Origin: Halorarum halophilum
GTDB taxonomy: Archaea > Halobacteriota > Halobacteria > Halobacteriales > Haloferacaceae
Assembly: GCF_013401515.1 (NCBI RefSeq)
Contig: NZ_CP058529.1
Location: forward strand, 310,001-374,000
Direction of reading: 5' to 3'
Length of the DNA stretch: 64,000 nucleotides
Position numbers and translations under genes: made by a program. Shown one piece after another: positions 39,279 to 47,803 of this stretch (position 1 is the first letter of the stretch; each line of letters opens with the position of its first letter). The notes under the pieces are model-generated. The model saw nothing but the letters and a program-made list of their open reading frames with translations. It was not told the DNA's origin and did no database searches.

Positions 39279-39378
39279 TGTACCGTTTTTGATCTACTTC
39301 CAGCAGTGAGGGCCGCATACGTCTGGTTTTGTGAAACCCAAGGAGAGCTCAGGGACTGTATACAGATGGTCGTCGAGA

Positions 39379-39954
39379 TTATGTTCGTCCACGGATGTTA
39401 GAAACTCCACTGCCCAAGATAAGGAATCCGAGAGTTAGGATGATAATGAATCCAAGCCAAGTCGGGATAACCCCCTTTAGATGATTTTGAGTGATCAACT
39501 CTCCCGGTATTGGTCCTGAAATTGCTAATATCTGCCAGACGAATCCAACAGCGAGTCCGGCTACACCTATATTAGTCCTAACTGAAAGTTCTGCCTTAGA
39601 CTCAATTTCTGCCATTACTGTATCCGTCTTGTCGAAGGTGTCCTCAGCCAGAATTTCAGGGGTGTACAAATTCGGCAACGCTAATGCTAAACTGCCGAGA
39701 GCCCCAAGAGTAAGTCCATATACCTGTGAAGAGAGGGTAAATAGCCAGTCATACACAAGTAACATTAACGCTGTTTTCCATACCACGCCTAAATTTGTGT
39801 GTTCCACGTATTGCTTGGCGAGAATCGATCTGACAATCGTTACCTTCTCTTCGCTTCGGTCAGCAGGATCTCCATATTCACTAGGGAGAAGCATGAGAAG
39901 TTCTCGCGTCCATCGCTCCCTTCGATTGAGTTCCGGTTCGGTCAACTCCGGCAT
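39379..39954 (-). CDS. Low-GC four-helix membrane protein
   Basis: The 191-residue protein has an N-terminal cytoplasmic-like portion (PELNRRERWTRELLMLLPSEYG) and four hydrophobic segments at about 56-75, 79-97, 126-147 and 166-184. No conserved catalytic motif was seen and I do not recognise the family. Its base composition is markedly AT-richer than neighbouring genes, with many AAT/ATT/ATA-type codons, pointing to recent acquisition. It is isolated: a hairpin spacer follows its stop and an AT-rich 240-base stretch precedes its start. Confidence 0.72.
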   Translation of the reverse strand: MPELTEPELNRRERWTRELLMLLPSEYGDPADRSEEKVTIVRSILAKQYVEHTNLGVVWKTALMLLVYDWLFTLSSQVYGLTLGALGSLALALPNLYTPEILAEDTFDKTDTVMAEIESKAELSVRTNIGVAGLAVGFVWQILAISGPIPGELITQNHLKGVIPTWLGFIIILTLGFLILGSGVSNIRGRT

Positions 39955-40194
39955 ACAACATTAACACTCCTCCTTACAGATTAAGTTGATTAGAATTTGA
40001 GGATAAATGCGATAGATCTCCAAGCCGTAGAGTTCTACTCGACCGACTCTCGTTGCTGTTTACGCAGGTCTAATTACTGAATCTGCCTCCCCCGAACCTG
40101 ACCCTGCTTCCAGAAAGAGAACAGACCCGACTAGCATACCTATCATTAGACCCCCAAAGCACAGACCGAAACTTAGTCCGACTTCAGCCGACGA

Positions 40195-41532
40195 CTACTC
40201 GACGTACTCGTACTTCCGCTCGTTCATCCGGCCCCAGCCGGCGTGGACGAACTCGCCCTCTGGCTGGGTGAACTCCTCGACCTCGCGGTCCATGTCGTGG
40301 TTGTGCGCGTCGTGGACCTTCTCGTACTCCTCGTAGCTGATGTCGTAGCGGCGCTCGAGCTGCTCGTCGATGGAGAGCGCCTCGATCTCCTCCCGCCAGC
40401 CGTCCTGCACCGTCTCCGCGTGGATCTCGGCCTGCGCGCCCGAGCCGTAGGAACCGATGAGGAGCTTCTCGCCGGCGAGCGAGCGGTCGGTCTCCAGCGC
40501 GTGCTTGAGCGCGGACGCGCGAGCGACGTGAACCGAGCCGGTGTACCAGTTGCCCACCCGTCGCGAGATGTCGAGGGTCGGCTCGATGACGCGGTCGTAC
40601 CAGTCGAGGTACTCGTCGGTGTCCTTCAACTGGTCCATATAGGCCCGGATCGCCTCCTCGTAGGCCTCCCAGTCGTCGTACTCCGCCTCGCGGGGCTGGC
40701 GGCCGATCTGCTCGGCGAGTTCGTCCTCGACCTCCGTGTCGCGGATGGTGTGGCGGTAGCCGAGCAGGCCGGCCTTCCGGACCATCCCCGGGAACGGCGT
40801 GTGGAACGGGATGTACGCGAAGTCCTCAGGCTGCATGTCCCAGGCGACGGACTCGAAGTCCTCCACGGCCTCGCGCATGCGTGCGAGGTACACCTGCATC
40901 GACCGCTTCCCGTCGACGCTGGGGAACTGCTGGTTCGGCTTGAGGAAGTCGGTCTCGTCGGCCGAGCCGTACCCCTGCTCGTTCGAGAGTTCGACGAGGC
41001 TCGGGTCCTCGGAGATGAGCATCGCCACCGCGCCGGCCCCCTGGGTCGCCTCGCCGGGGTCGCCGCGGGCGTACAGCGCCGTGTCGGTCGCGATGACGAG
41101 CGCCGACCGGCCGCGGTGTCGCCCCGCACGGATCCAGTTGTAGGCGTCGTCGATGGACTGGGTGCCGGAGACGCACGCGAACTTCCGCTCGCCCTTGTTG
41201 GCGTGGTGGAAGTCGCCGTCGTGGACCCGCTCGAGACAGCCCGCGATGTACGTCGAGACGGGCTTGGAGTTGTCGAAGGCGGACTCGGTGGCGACGTCGA
41301 TGCGCCCGATGTCGTCCGGCATCAGGTCCTTCCGGTCCATCAGGCGCTTGGCCGCGTTCGCCCCCATCGTCACGATGTCCTCGTACGTATCCGGGAACGA
41401 GGAGGTCTGGAGGCCGAGCCCCTTCGTGTACTTCTCGGGATCCTCGTTCTTCGCCGGCGCGAAGGTGTTCGGCAGGTCCAGCTCGAGCTTCCCCGTCCAG
41501 ATCTCGATGGCGTCGATGCCGACGGCACTCAT
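40195..41532 (-). CDS. hmgS: Hydroxymethylglutaryl-CoA synthase
   Basis: Condenses acetoacetyl-CoA and acetyl-CoA to HMG-CoA for archaeal isoprenoid lipid synthesis. The 445-residue enzyme has the catalytic triad: Glu83 in VATESAFDNS, Cys120 in FACVSGTQSI, and His244 in YIPFHTPFPGM. The C-terminal GSYGSGAQAEIHAETV is the family's last core motif. ATG 41532 (MSAVGIDAIEIW) is used in place of two upstream ATGs. It is the downstream neighbour of the repeat surface protein, with no operon link visible. Confidence 0.96.
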   Translation of the reverse strand: MSAVGIDAIEIWTGKLELDLPNTFAPAKNEDPEKYTKGLGLQTSSFPDTYEDIVTMGANAAKRLMDRKDLMPDDIGRIDVATESAFDNSKPVSTYIAGCLERVHDGDFHHANKGERKFACVSGTQSIDDAYNWIRAGRHRGRSALVIATDTALYARGDPGEATQGAGAVAMLISEDPSLVELSNEQGYGSADETDFLKPNQQFPSVDGKRSMQVYLARMREAVEDFESVAWDMQPEDFAYIPFHTPFPGMVRKAGLLGYRHTIRDTEVEDELAEQIGRQPREAEYDDWEAYEEAIRAYMDQLKDTDEYLDWYDRVIEPTLDISRRVGNWYTGSVHVARASALKHALETDRSLAGEKLLIGSYGSGAQAEIHAETVQDGWREEIEALSIDEQLERRYDISYEEYEKVHDAHNHDMDREVEEFTQPEGEFVHAGWGRMNERKYEYVE

Positions 41533-41595
41533 ATGGCCGTGCATTCGTGGAACTCGCATATTGGTCTGTCGATAGGGTTTACGTCGTTCGTCGAA

Positions 41596-44115
41596 TCACG
41601 GGTCGGTGCCGTCGGCGGTGTCCTCGACGAACGTCTCGGAGACGACGACGCCGTCGTCGTCGACGAGCCTGATCTCGATCCGGAACTGGTCGTTCGCCGT
41701 CCCACCCACCTCGTAGGTGAGCGTCCCGCCCGTCCCCGTCCCGGTAGTTGTCCTTGTCGCCCACCAACCGGATGTCAGGTCCTTGAACTGGGCGACGACC
41801 CGGTCGAAGGTGCCGGTGGAATCCACGACTCCGTACGAGACCGCGTACGCGCCCTGGTCGGCCCCGACGTTCGTGTCGTCCGCGATGTCGAGCGTTGAGA
41901 ACGTCGGGCTCGACCCCTTCGACATGTCGTCGTTACCACTCGGATCGACGCCGTCCACTGTGTCGTTGACGCGTTCCCTGTCGACCAGGACGTCGTTCGA
42001 ATCGAACACGCGAACGATGACTTGGTAGGTGGACCCAGAGACGTACCCCTCGTCGTACGAGAGCGCGCCCCGGGGTTGGGTGCTTGTGGTCGTGCGCGTT
42101 GCCCACGACTGATCCAGGTTTCGGAACTCGACCTCGACCTCCCCGAGGTCGCCGCTGTTCGTGACGTTGTAGCTCACGTAGTAGCCGGGGTGACCGCTCA
42201 ACCCCGTATCGTCGATGCGGAGCCTGGCGAGTTGCGGGTCGTCCGCTCCGCCGATCGGACCGCTTCCGCTGGGGTCAGTGTTGTCCGCCACGTCCGTCGT
42301 CGTTCGCACGTCGACCACGTTTCCGCCTGTGTCGTACGCCCGGAGCGTGATGTTGTAGGTGTCCCCGCCACCCTGGTTGCTCCCGGGATCGTACGTGAGC
42401 GTGCCGCCCGTCGTGTTGCTGGTGACCGTCCGGTCGAGCATGCTGTCGTTCAGGTTCCGGAAAGTCGCCTCGACGTAGCTGAACGAGCTGGCGTGCTCGA
42501 CTTGGTAGGAGACACGGTAGATCGCCTGGCCGGTGTTCGTGTCCGTGTCGTCGGTGACCGACCAAGTGAGGTCGCCAGTCTCGTCACCCGAGTCGGTGGT
42601 CACGATTACCGTCAGGGCGTCGGATCCACCGCCGGGCGTCGCGGCGTACACGGTCGTCTCCCCGTTACCGAACTCCATGTCGACGGTCGACCGACCGTCG
42701 CTCCCGGTTTCACCTGTCGAGTTCGATCCGCTGAACCCGGCAACTGAGGAGTCAGCCGTCGAGTAATCCACCGTGGCACCGTCGATCGGATCCCCGTCGT
42801 CGTTCGTCGCTCGGGACGTCACCGGGATGGGGGAACTCGCGACCGACGGGTCGACGACGATCGTGTCGTTCGCCGCGACGTACGTCACCCCGTTCGTGTC
42901 GTCGATGCGGTCGGTGTCCCAGACGAGTTCGTACGTGGCACTTCCACTGCCGGTCCCGTCGCCGTTACTGACGGTCAGCGAGTGTTCGGCGTCCTCCGGC
43001 GCGCTCGAGTCGAACGATCCGAGGTCGTCGTAACTGAACCGGATCGTCGCCGTGCCGCTTCCCGCTGCCTCGTACTCGAAGACGGCGCGCCCGCGGTCGT
43101 CGGTCGTGACGGTCCCGGAGACGAGCGACCCCGACCCACCCGTCACAGCGCCCGTCACCTGCTGGTTCCCGACGGGGTTGCCGTACCGGTCCCGGACCTC
43201 GACGACGACCTCCCGCACGGAGCCAGCATCGGCGGCGGCAGGGGCCCGCTCCACGTCGATGTAGGCGGGGGCCGAGGTCGCGGTCACGTTCCGCCCGACG
43301 CCCACCCCGGCAACCCCGAGCGAGTAGTTTCGACTCGCGTTGAGGTCGATCCGCACGCGGTCCGAGCCGACCTGCGTCGTGCCGTTCACCCAGCCCGCGG
43401 CGATCTCCTCGGAGAGCAGGTCGTCCGCCCAGACGTCGGCGCTCACCGTGGAGGGGACGACGAGCCTGATGTCGCCGGTGACGGTCTCGCGTCGGTCGAC
43501 GCTGCTCACGGCAGCCGGGTCGACCGAGAGCAGCTGGACGCCGTTGTGCGAGAGCGTTCCGTCGACCGCGACGAGCGTGATCCGGTTTCCGTCCACGACC
43601 GTCAGCTCGTCGACCGCCAGCGTCCGCCCGCCGAAGTCGTTGACGACGCCACCCGCCTCGTATCGGGTCACCGGCGCCTCGTCGTACTGATTGTATCGCG
43701 GCTCGTACACGACCGACCTCGTCGAGAAGTTCCGGTCCGCGCCCCAGTAGTCGTTCGCCTCGTTCCCTGTCGTCGAGAGCACCTCCACACCACTGATCGT
43801 GACGTTCCCGGCCGGTTCGGTGCGGAGCGTACCGGCTGCGGGCGCCGGGTTCACGAAGAACGTCCGCGACGGGTAGCGGGTGCCGAGCTTCACGGCGGCA
43901 GGCGCCGCGTCGCCGACGCGTCCCGTCGCGTCGATACTGTTCCCGAGCCCCACCAGGTCGTCCTGCACCGTCTGGCTGTGGCGGAACTCGACCTCCGCGT
44001 TCTGCTGGGGGACGATCGTCGCCTGGTACATCGACAGCGCGACGATGAGAAAGCCGAACAGGACGATTACGCCGACCTGAACGGACTGTGCACGGTCTTC
44101 GCCCCCGAGTCGCAT
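41596..44115 (-). CDS. Large pilin-anchored surface protein with Ig-like domains and three C-terminal repeats
   Basis: The 839-residue protein starts with a class III (type IV pilin-like) signal: DRAQSVQVGVIVLFGFLIVALSMYQATIVP, suggesting PibD processing before Gln and anchoring by the hydrophobic helix. Residues about 40-290 are beta-rich. Two Ig/invasin-type domains follow (about 297-365, NPVGNQQVTGAVTG..; about 425-507, PIDGATVDYSTADSS..). Three repeats of about 100 residues then close the protein (515-616, 627-726, 737-839), each ending in a (D/N)xxDP motif. It is presumably displayed outside the cell, perhaps for adhesion or S-layer contact; no binding partner is known. Confidence 0.85.
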   Translation of the reverse strand: MRLGGEDRAQSVQVGVIVLFGFLIVALSMYQATIVPQQNAEVEFRHSQTVQDDLVGLGNSIDATGRVGDAAPAAVKLGTRYPSRTFFVNPAPAAGTLRTEPAGNVTISGVEVLSTTGNEANDYWGADRNFSTRSVVYEPRYNQYDEAPVTRYEAGGVVNDFGGRTLAVDELTVVDGNRITLVAVDGTLSHNGVQLLSVDPAAVSSVDRRETVTGDIRLVVPSTVSADVWADDLLSEEIAAGWVNGTTQVGSDRVRIDLNASRNYSLGVAGVGVGRNVTATSAPAYIDVERAPAAADAGSVREVVVEVRDRYGNPVGNQQVTGAVTGGSGSLVSGTVTTDDRGRAVFEYEAAGSGTATIRFSYDDLGSFDSSAPEDAEHSLTVSNGDGTGSGSATYELVWDTDRIDDTNGVTYVAANDTIVVDPSVASSPIPVTSRATNDDGDPIDGATVDYSTADSSVAGFSGSNSTGETGSDGRSTVDMEFGNGETTVYAATPGGGSDALTVIVTTDSGDETGDLTWSVTDDTDTNTGQAIYRVSYQVEHASSFSYVEATFRNLNDSMLDRTVTSNTTGGTLTYDPGSNQGGGDTYNITLRAYDTGGNVVDVRTTTDVADNTDPSGSGPIGGADDPQLARLRIDDTGLSGHPGYYVSYNVTNSGDLGEVEVEFRNLDQSWATRTTTSTQPRGALSYDEGYVSGSTYQVIVRVFDSNDVLVDRERVNDTVDGVDPSGNDDMSKGSSPTFSTLDIADDTNVGADQGAYAVSYGVVDSTGTFDRVVAQFKDLTSGWWATRTTTGTGTGGTLTYEVGGTANDQFRIEIRLVDDDGVVVSETFVEDTADGTDP
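41599..42573 (-). repeat. Three tandem protein-coding repeats (residues 515-839)
   Basis: The repeats share a YxVSYxV strand, an EV-FRNL/QFKDL segment, TRTxTxxTxGxLxY and a V-V-d-R-V-D block, and end in NTDP, GVDP or GTDP. The protein ends exactly at the third. Similarity among them is moderate, so the duplication is old. Confidence 0.72.
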
Positions 44116-44223
44116 ACCGTGTCAACCGACCCACGTCTTAAAAGCATGCCGCACTAATTGGGTCTGAATCTCGCAAACGATAACTCCAGCGCCCGTCGCG
44201 TCCCGCGTTCCTCGGGACCCCCT

Positions 44224-44808
44224 TCAGTCCTCTTCCTCGACGACTTCGGGGTCGGACATTGCGCTCTGCAGCGAGTCGAGTCCGTTCACCCACTCGGAGA
44301 CCAGGCCGTACTCCAGGTCCTCGACGGCCTCCATCGGGAGTTCGTCGCCGTCGATGATGCGCGTGCCGGCCTGCACGAGGTAGCCGAGGGCGGCGTCGAC
44401 GTCCTCGTTCTCCTCGGCGTCGACCGCGGCCGCGACGTACTCCGCGACGCTGGCCTCCTCGGCCGGCCCGCCGACGATGAACTCCTCCGCGGCGTAGAAC
44501 ACGCAGACGAGGCTCGTCTGCACGCCGTCGATGAGCATCGCCTTCTCCTCGTTCTCGAAGTGGACCTCCGCGAGCACGACGTCGCGGATGCCGGCGATCT
44601 CCTCGACCGCGGTCTCCTGGTCGAGTTCGCCGTCGTCGTACGCCGACACGACCTTCGCCACCGCGATGGCGGCGTCGTCCTGGAGGTTGAGCAGCAGGCG
44701 GGCGGAGTCCTCGTCCTCGGGATCGAGCGTCTCTTCCTCGACGCGGTCGAGCCAGTTCTGCCACCGCTCCTCGGTGTAGAACGTCTCCTCGGGTTCGGTC
44801 ATACTCAC
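44224..44808 (-). CDS. DUF2150 family protein
   Basis: The 194-residue, very acidic protein matches the archaeal DUF2150 pattern: FYTEERWQNWLDRVEEETLDPEDEDSARLLLNLQDDAAIAVAKVV, then ENEEKAMLIDGVQTSLVCVFYAAEEF and a C-terminal EYGLVSEWVNGLDSLQSAMSD. It is all helical in appearance and soluble, with unknown function. ATG 44808 is the first start; ATG 44802 (MTEPEETF) is equally possible. Confidence 0.88.
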   Translation of the reverse strand: MSMTEPEETFYTEERWQNWLDRVEEETLDPEDEDSARLLLNLQDDAAIAVAKVVSAYDDGELDQETAVEEIAGIRDVVLAEVHFENEEKAMLIDGVQTSLVCVFYAAEEFIVGGPAEEASVAEYVAAAVDAEENEDVDAALGYLVQAGTRIIDGDELPMEAVEDLEYGLVSEWVNGLDSLQSAMSDPEVVEEED

Positions 44809-44913
44809 ACGGTCCGGGTCCGCGTTGATAGGCCTTTCTTATCCTACGGTTGGAGCGGTCGTCACGCGGAGCCGACCCTGCAACCGCAAGGAACCTGACG
44901 ACGTTTCACTCTT

Positions 44914-45762
44914 TCACTCCAGCGTGGCCACAGTATCAACGTCGTAGGCCAGCGCCGGCGTCTCGACGTGCGCGGTCCGCACCGCGTCGTCGTACCCCTC
45001 CTCCTGGAGCCAGCGGACGCGCCGCGGGACCGTCTTCGGGCCCATGACCGCGCCCGGTCTGTCGGGGTCGTCCACGAAGTCCGTCTCCATCAGGAACGGG
45101 TCGCCGGCCTCGGCGGCGACGCGGAGGCGGTCCTTCTCGCTCATGACGCTCGGCGTCGGGCCGGCGAGGGTGCCGCCCGCGTAGTGCTTGACGACGCGTT
45201 CGCGGGCCAACCCAGTGTCTTCGGCCCACTCGGCGATCTCGGTGAGGTCCTCGGACCCCTCGGTGTGCAACTGGACGGGACAGTCGCGGTCGGCTCCGAG
45301 CGAGAACGCGTGGCGCATCACCTCGTTCGAGGCCGTCCACACCGCGTCGGTCACGTCGTAGTGCGGCCGGCCCGACTTCAGCCCGAGCGCGCGTCCGTCG
45401 CGGACGTACTCGGCGGCGACGTCGAGCCCGCCCTGCATCAGGTCGCGGGCCTCCTCCGGGCCGTACCCACGCTCGTCGACCAGCCGTGAGACGAGCCCCG
45501 GGTGGACGCCGAGGACGGCCCAGGCCCGCCCGTCGAGCAGGTCGGTCGCGTCCTCGACCACGTCGACGGTGGTCTCGAACACCGGTCGGAAGTCGGCGGG
45601 CGCGTCGGCTTCGACGCCGAGGTGCCACGACGGCTTGTTGACGACGATAAGGTGGGTGCCGCCGAGGCGGGCGAAGTCCCGAACGGCGTCGAGTCCGCGC
45701 CCGTGCTCGGGGTCGAGGTGCATGTGGTCGTCGAGTACCGGGGTGCCGAGGTCCTCGCTCAT
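44914..45762 (-). CDS. TatD-related metal-dependent hydrolase
   Basis: The 282-residue protein shows TIM-barrel metal ligands in order: DDHMHL near the N-terminus, VLGVHPG, PVQLHTEGSED, VVKHYAGG and LMETDFVDDP. These fit the TatD/archaeal TatD-like deoxyribonuclease or hydrolase group, but the archaeal enzyme's substrate is not established. It is preceded by a spacer of about 105 bases and is not clearly in an operon. Confidence 0.9.
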   Translation of the reverse strand: MSEDLGTPVLDDHMHLDPEHGRGLDAVRDFARLGGTHLIVVNKPSWHLGVEADAPADFRPVFETTVDVVEDATDLLDGRAWAVLGVHPGLVSRLVDERGYGPEEARDLMQGGLDVAAEYVRDGRALGLKSGRPHYDVTDAVWTASNEVMRHAFSLGADRDCPVQLHTEGSEDLTEIAEWAEDTGLARERVVKHYAGGTLAGPTPSVMSEKDRLRVAAEAGDPFLMETDFVDDPDRPGAVMGPKTVPRRVRWLQEEGYDDAVRTAHVETPALAYDVDTVATLE

Positions 45763-45869
45763 CCGTTATCGGGTGCAGGGCCGGTCCGGCAATAACGGTG
45801 CGGAATCCGCTGCTTCGAGGAGCGCGTGGCCACCTCCTCAGCGAGAGGTTCACAGGACCCATACGTCGA

Positions 45870-46874
45870 TCATCCCCCGTCGGACGACTCGTGGAACTCG
45901 AAACGAGCGCCCCCCTCGGCGCTCTCGGTCAGCGAGACGTCGAAGCCGTGGGAGTCGGCTATTCGACCGACGATAGTGAGCCCGACGCCGCTCCCGCTGT
46001 ACCCCGTCGTGTACCCGTGCTCGAACGCTCGCTCCCGTTCCTCTGTGGGGATGCCAGCCCCCGTGTCCTCGACGTAGAAGCCGTCCGCCAGTGGACCGAC
46101 CCGGACGGTCACGTCGGAACCGCCGTGTCCGACCGCGTTCCGGAACAGGTTCTCGAACAGCGCCTGGAGCTGTCCGTCGTCGCCCTCGATCGTGCAGTCC
46201 TCGGTCTCGAGCGTCGCGGACCGCGAGTCGATCGTCTCCCACGCGTCGCGTGCGATCTCGGTCAGCGATACCTCCGTGTGCTCGTTCCCCGGCGTGCCGT
46301 GGCGGACGAGCGACGTCAGATCCACCGTGAGCTCGTCGATCCGCGAGAGGGCGTCCTCGACCGCGTCGAGGTTCGATTCCTCGCCCGTCTCCCGGTACAG
46401 TTCGAGCCGACCGAGCGCGATCGAGAGCGGGTTCCGGAGGTCGTGGGACATCATACTCGCATACTGGTCGAGCCGCTCGTTCTGTTGTTCGAGTTCGCGC
46501 GCCGTCTCGCGTTCCTCGGTGACGTCCTGCGTGACGAGGATTCCGTACGGTTCCCCCTCGATGCTCGTCGGGCGCGTCTCGATGTGGTGAGTCCGTCCGT
46601 CGTACTCGACGTCGAACGAACGTGAGGTCCCCTCGATCGTGGCCCGGAGCTCGGGTTCGATCCGCGAGACCGTCTCCTCGGGGAAGAGCTCGTCGACCGG
46701 TTCGTTGACCAGGTTCGAGGCCGTTCGACCGGAGAACGGGAGCGATTCGGGCCCGACGATCCGGTACCGTAACGCCTCGTCGAAGAGGACCAGAACGCCG
46801 TTCGGAAAGTTGTCGACGAGGGTCCGATACCCACCGTTTGGCGACGAGTGGGTCCCGTTTTCGGAACTGTTCAT
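45870..46874 (-). CDS. PAS-containing sensor histidine kinase
   Basis: Senses an unknown signal and phosphorylates a partner response regulator. The 334-residue protein has a PAS domain (about 14-120, NGVLVLFDEALRYRIVGPESL ... GILVTQDVTEERETARE). It then has the H-box MMSHDLRNPLS with His144, and an ATPase domain (NLFRNAVGHGG, VEDTGAGIP, GSGVGLTIVGRIADSHG). No membrane helix is present, so it is probably cytoplasmic. No receiver-domain gene is adjacent. ATG 46874 is 30 bases after a TTTATAC box. Confidence 0.93.
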   Translation of the reverse strand: MNSSENGTHSSPNGGYRTLVDNFPNGVLVLFDEALRYRIVGPESLPFSGRTASNLVNEPVDELFPEETVSRIEPELRATIEGTSRSFDVEYDGRTHHIETRPTSIEGEPYGILVTQDVTEERETARELEQQNERLDQYASMMSHDLRNPLSIALGRLELYRETGEESNLDAVEDALSRIDELTVDLTSLVRHGTPGNEHTEVSLTEIARDAWETIDSRSATLETEDCTIEGDDGQLQALFENLFRNAVGHGGSDVTVRVGPLADGFYVEDTGAGIPTEERERAFEHGYTTGYSGSGVGLTIVGRIADSHGFDVSLTESAEGGARFEFHESSDGG

Positions 46875-46898
46875 ACTGCTTCGGCTGTGCGGGGGTAG

Positions 46899-46910
46899 GC
46901 GTATAAATCT
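46899..46910 (-). promoter_or_regulatory. TATA box of the histidine kinase gene
   Basis: Minus strand AGATTTATACGC is centred about 30 bases before ATG 46874, a suitable position for a leaderless mRNA. Confidence 0.55.
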
Positions 46911-47031
46911 GGACTTCACGAGCCCCACGCTCCGTTCCCCCTCTTTTGGGCCAGTGGTTGAGGCGCTCGCCGTGTTCCGGTTTCGGTCCCACTCGGGTCG
47001 GACCGACTCTCGGGGGGTCGAGGCTGGCGAA

Positions 47032-47697
47032 CTACTGGACAGCCTTGAACGCGTGTTCCGACGTGTCCATCACCGACCCGACACGCACCCACAGGGGAAC
47101 CAGTGCCTCGAGGTGCCGGGCCGACTCGATGTCGCCGACGTCCATCGTGCCGGGCCAGCCGAGTTCGACGAGGATATCCTCCGTGCGTCCCTTCGCGTCG
47201 GCGTCGTCCCCGCAGATGAACATCGGCGGTGTCCCCTCCTCGAACTCCGGGTCGACCATCTGGGCGTTGGAGACGGTGTTGAAGCACTTCACCACGTGAG
47301 CGTCGGGGAGCGCCGACTGGATACGTTCGCCGAGCGAGTCCGTCCCCCCGAACAGGAGGTGTGGCGGCATCCCGCCGGAGAAGTCCAGCGGGTTCGTCGT
47401 GTCGAGCAGGAGCGTCCCCGCGAAGTTGTCGTGGCCGGCCAGGTCGAGGGCGTCCAGGGCGGCCGCGCCCCGGACGGCGAGGACCGCGACGTCGCCGTGG
47501 GCCGCCGCGTCGGCGAACGAGCCGACCGAAACGCTCCCGTCGTCCGCCACGCTCCCACCGACGTCGTCACGCCAGTCGTGCAGTTTTCCGGGGTCGCGCG
47601 ACCCGACCGCGACGTCCCAGCCGTGGCGGGCGAATCCGCTCCCGAGCGCTCGTCCGACGTCACCGCTCCCGAGCACGCCGATTCTGTCGGTGGACAT
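47032..47697 (-). CDS. F420/NADPH-dependent oxidoreductase (NADP oxidoreductase family)
   Basis: The 221-residue protein has a Rossmann GxGxxG (IGVLGSGDVGRALGSGFARHG, residues 6-26) followed by GSRDPGKL for NADP phosphate. Later come LLLDTTNPLDFSGG and VVKCFNTVSNAQMVDPEFEEG, matching the F420-dependent NADP reductase family. It transfers hydride between NADPH and F420, or a related acceptor. At 221 residues it is about the family's length. Confidence 0.87.
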   Translation of the reverse strand: MSTDRIGVLGSGDVGRALGSGFARHGWDVAVGSRDPGKLHDWRDDVGGSVADDGSVSVGSFADAAAHGDVAVLAVRGAAALDALDLAGHDNFAGTLLLDTTNPLDFSGGMPPHLLFGGTDSLGERIQSALPDAHVVKCFNTVSNAQMVDPEFEEGTPPMFICGDDADAKGRTEDILVELGWPGTMDVGDIESARHLEALVPLWVRVGSVMDTSEHAFKAVQ

Positions 47698-47803
47698 GCC
47701 GGTCTAGTCGGCGCGCGTGGCAATAAGGACTGGTCGGGTCCCGGTCACCCGTCCGGGACGGCGGGAGACGGCCGTCCGTCGCTCGGACGTCGAGCCCCGG
47801 TCG

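Larger units (their letters stand above)
38909..39378. other. Hairpin-rich intergenic spacer
   Basis: No gene is seen. The spacer has repeated GAGCG-type words (for example near 39024-39051 and 39190-39235) and three inverted repeats listed separately. It marks the transition from high-GC sequence to the low-GC gene at 39379. Similar GAGCGAAGCGAG-like words recur between haloarchaeal genes, but copies elsewhere in the genome were not checked. Confidence 0.6.

Noticed and set aside
41599-42573. Direct repeats considered as a CRISPR-like array
   Set aside because: They are in-frame protein repeats of about 300 bp, not short regularly spaced DNA repeats.
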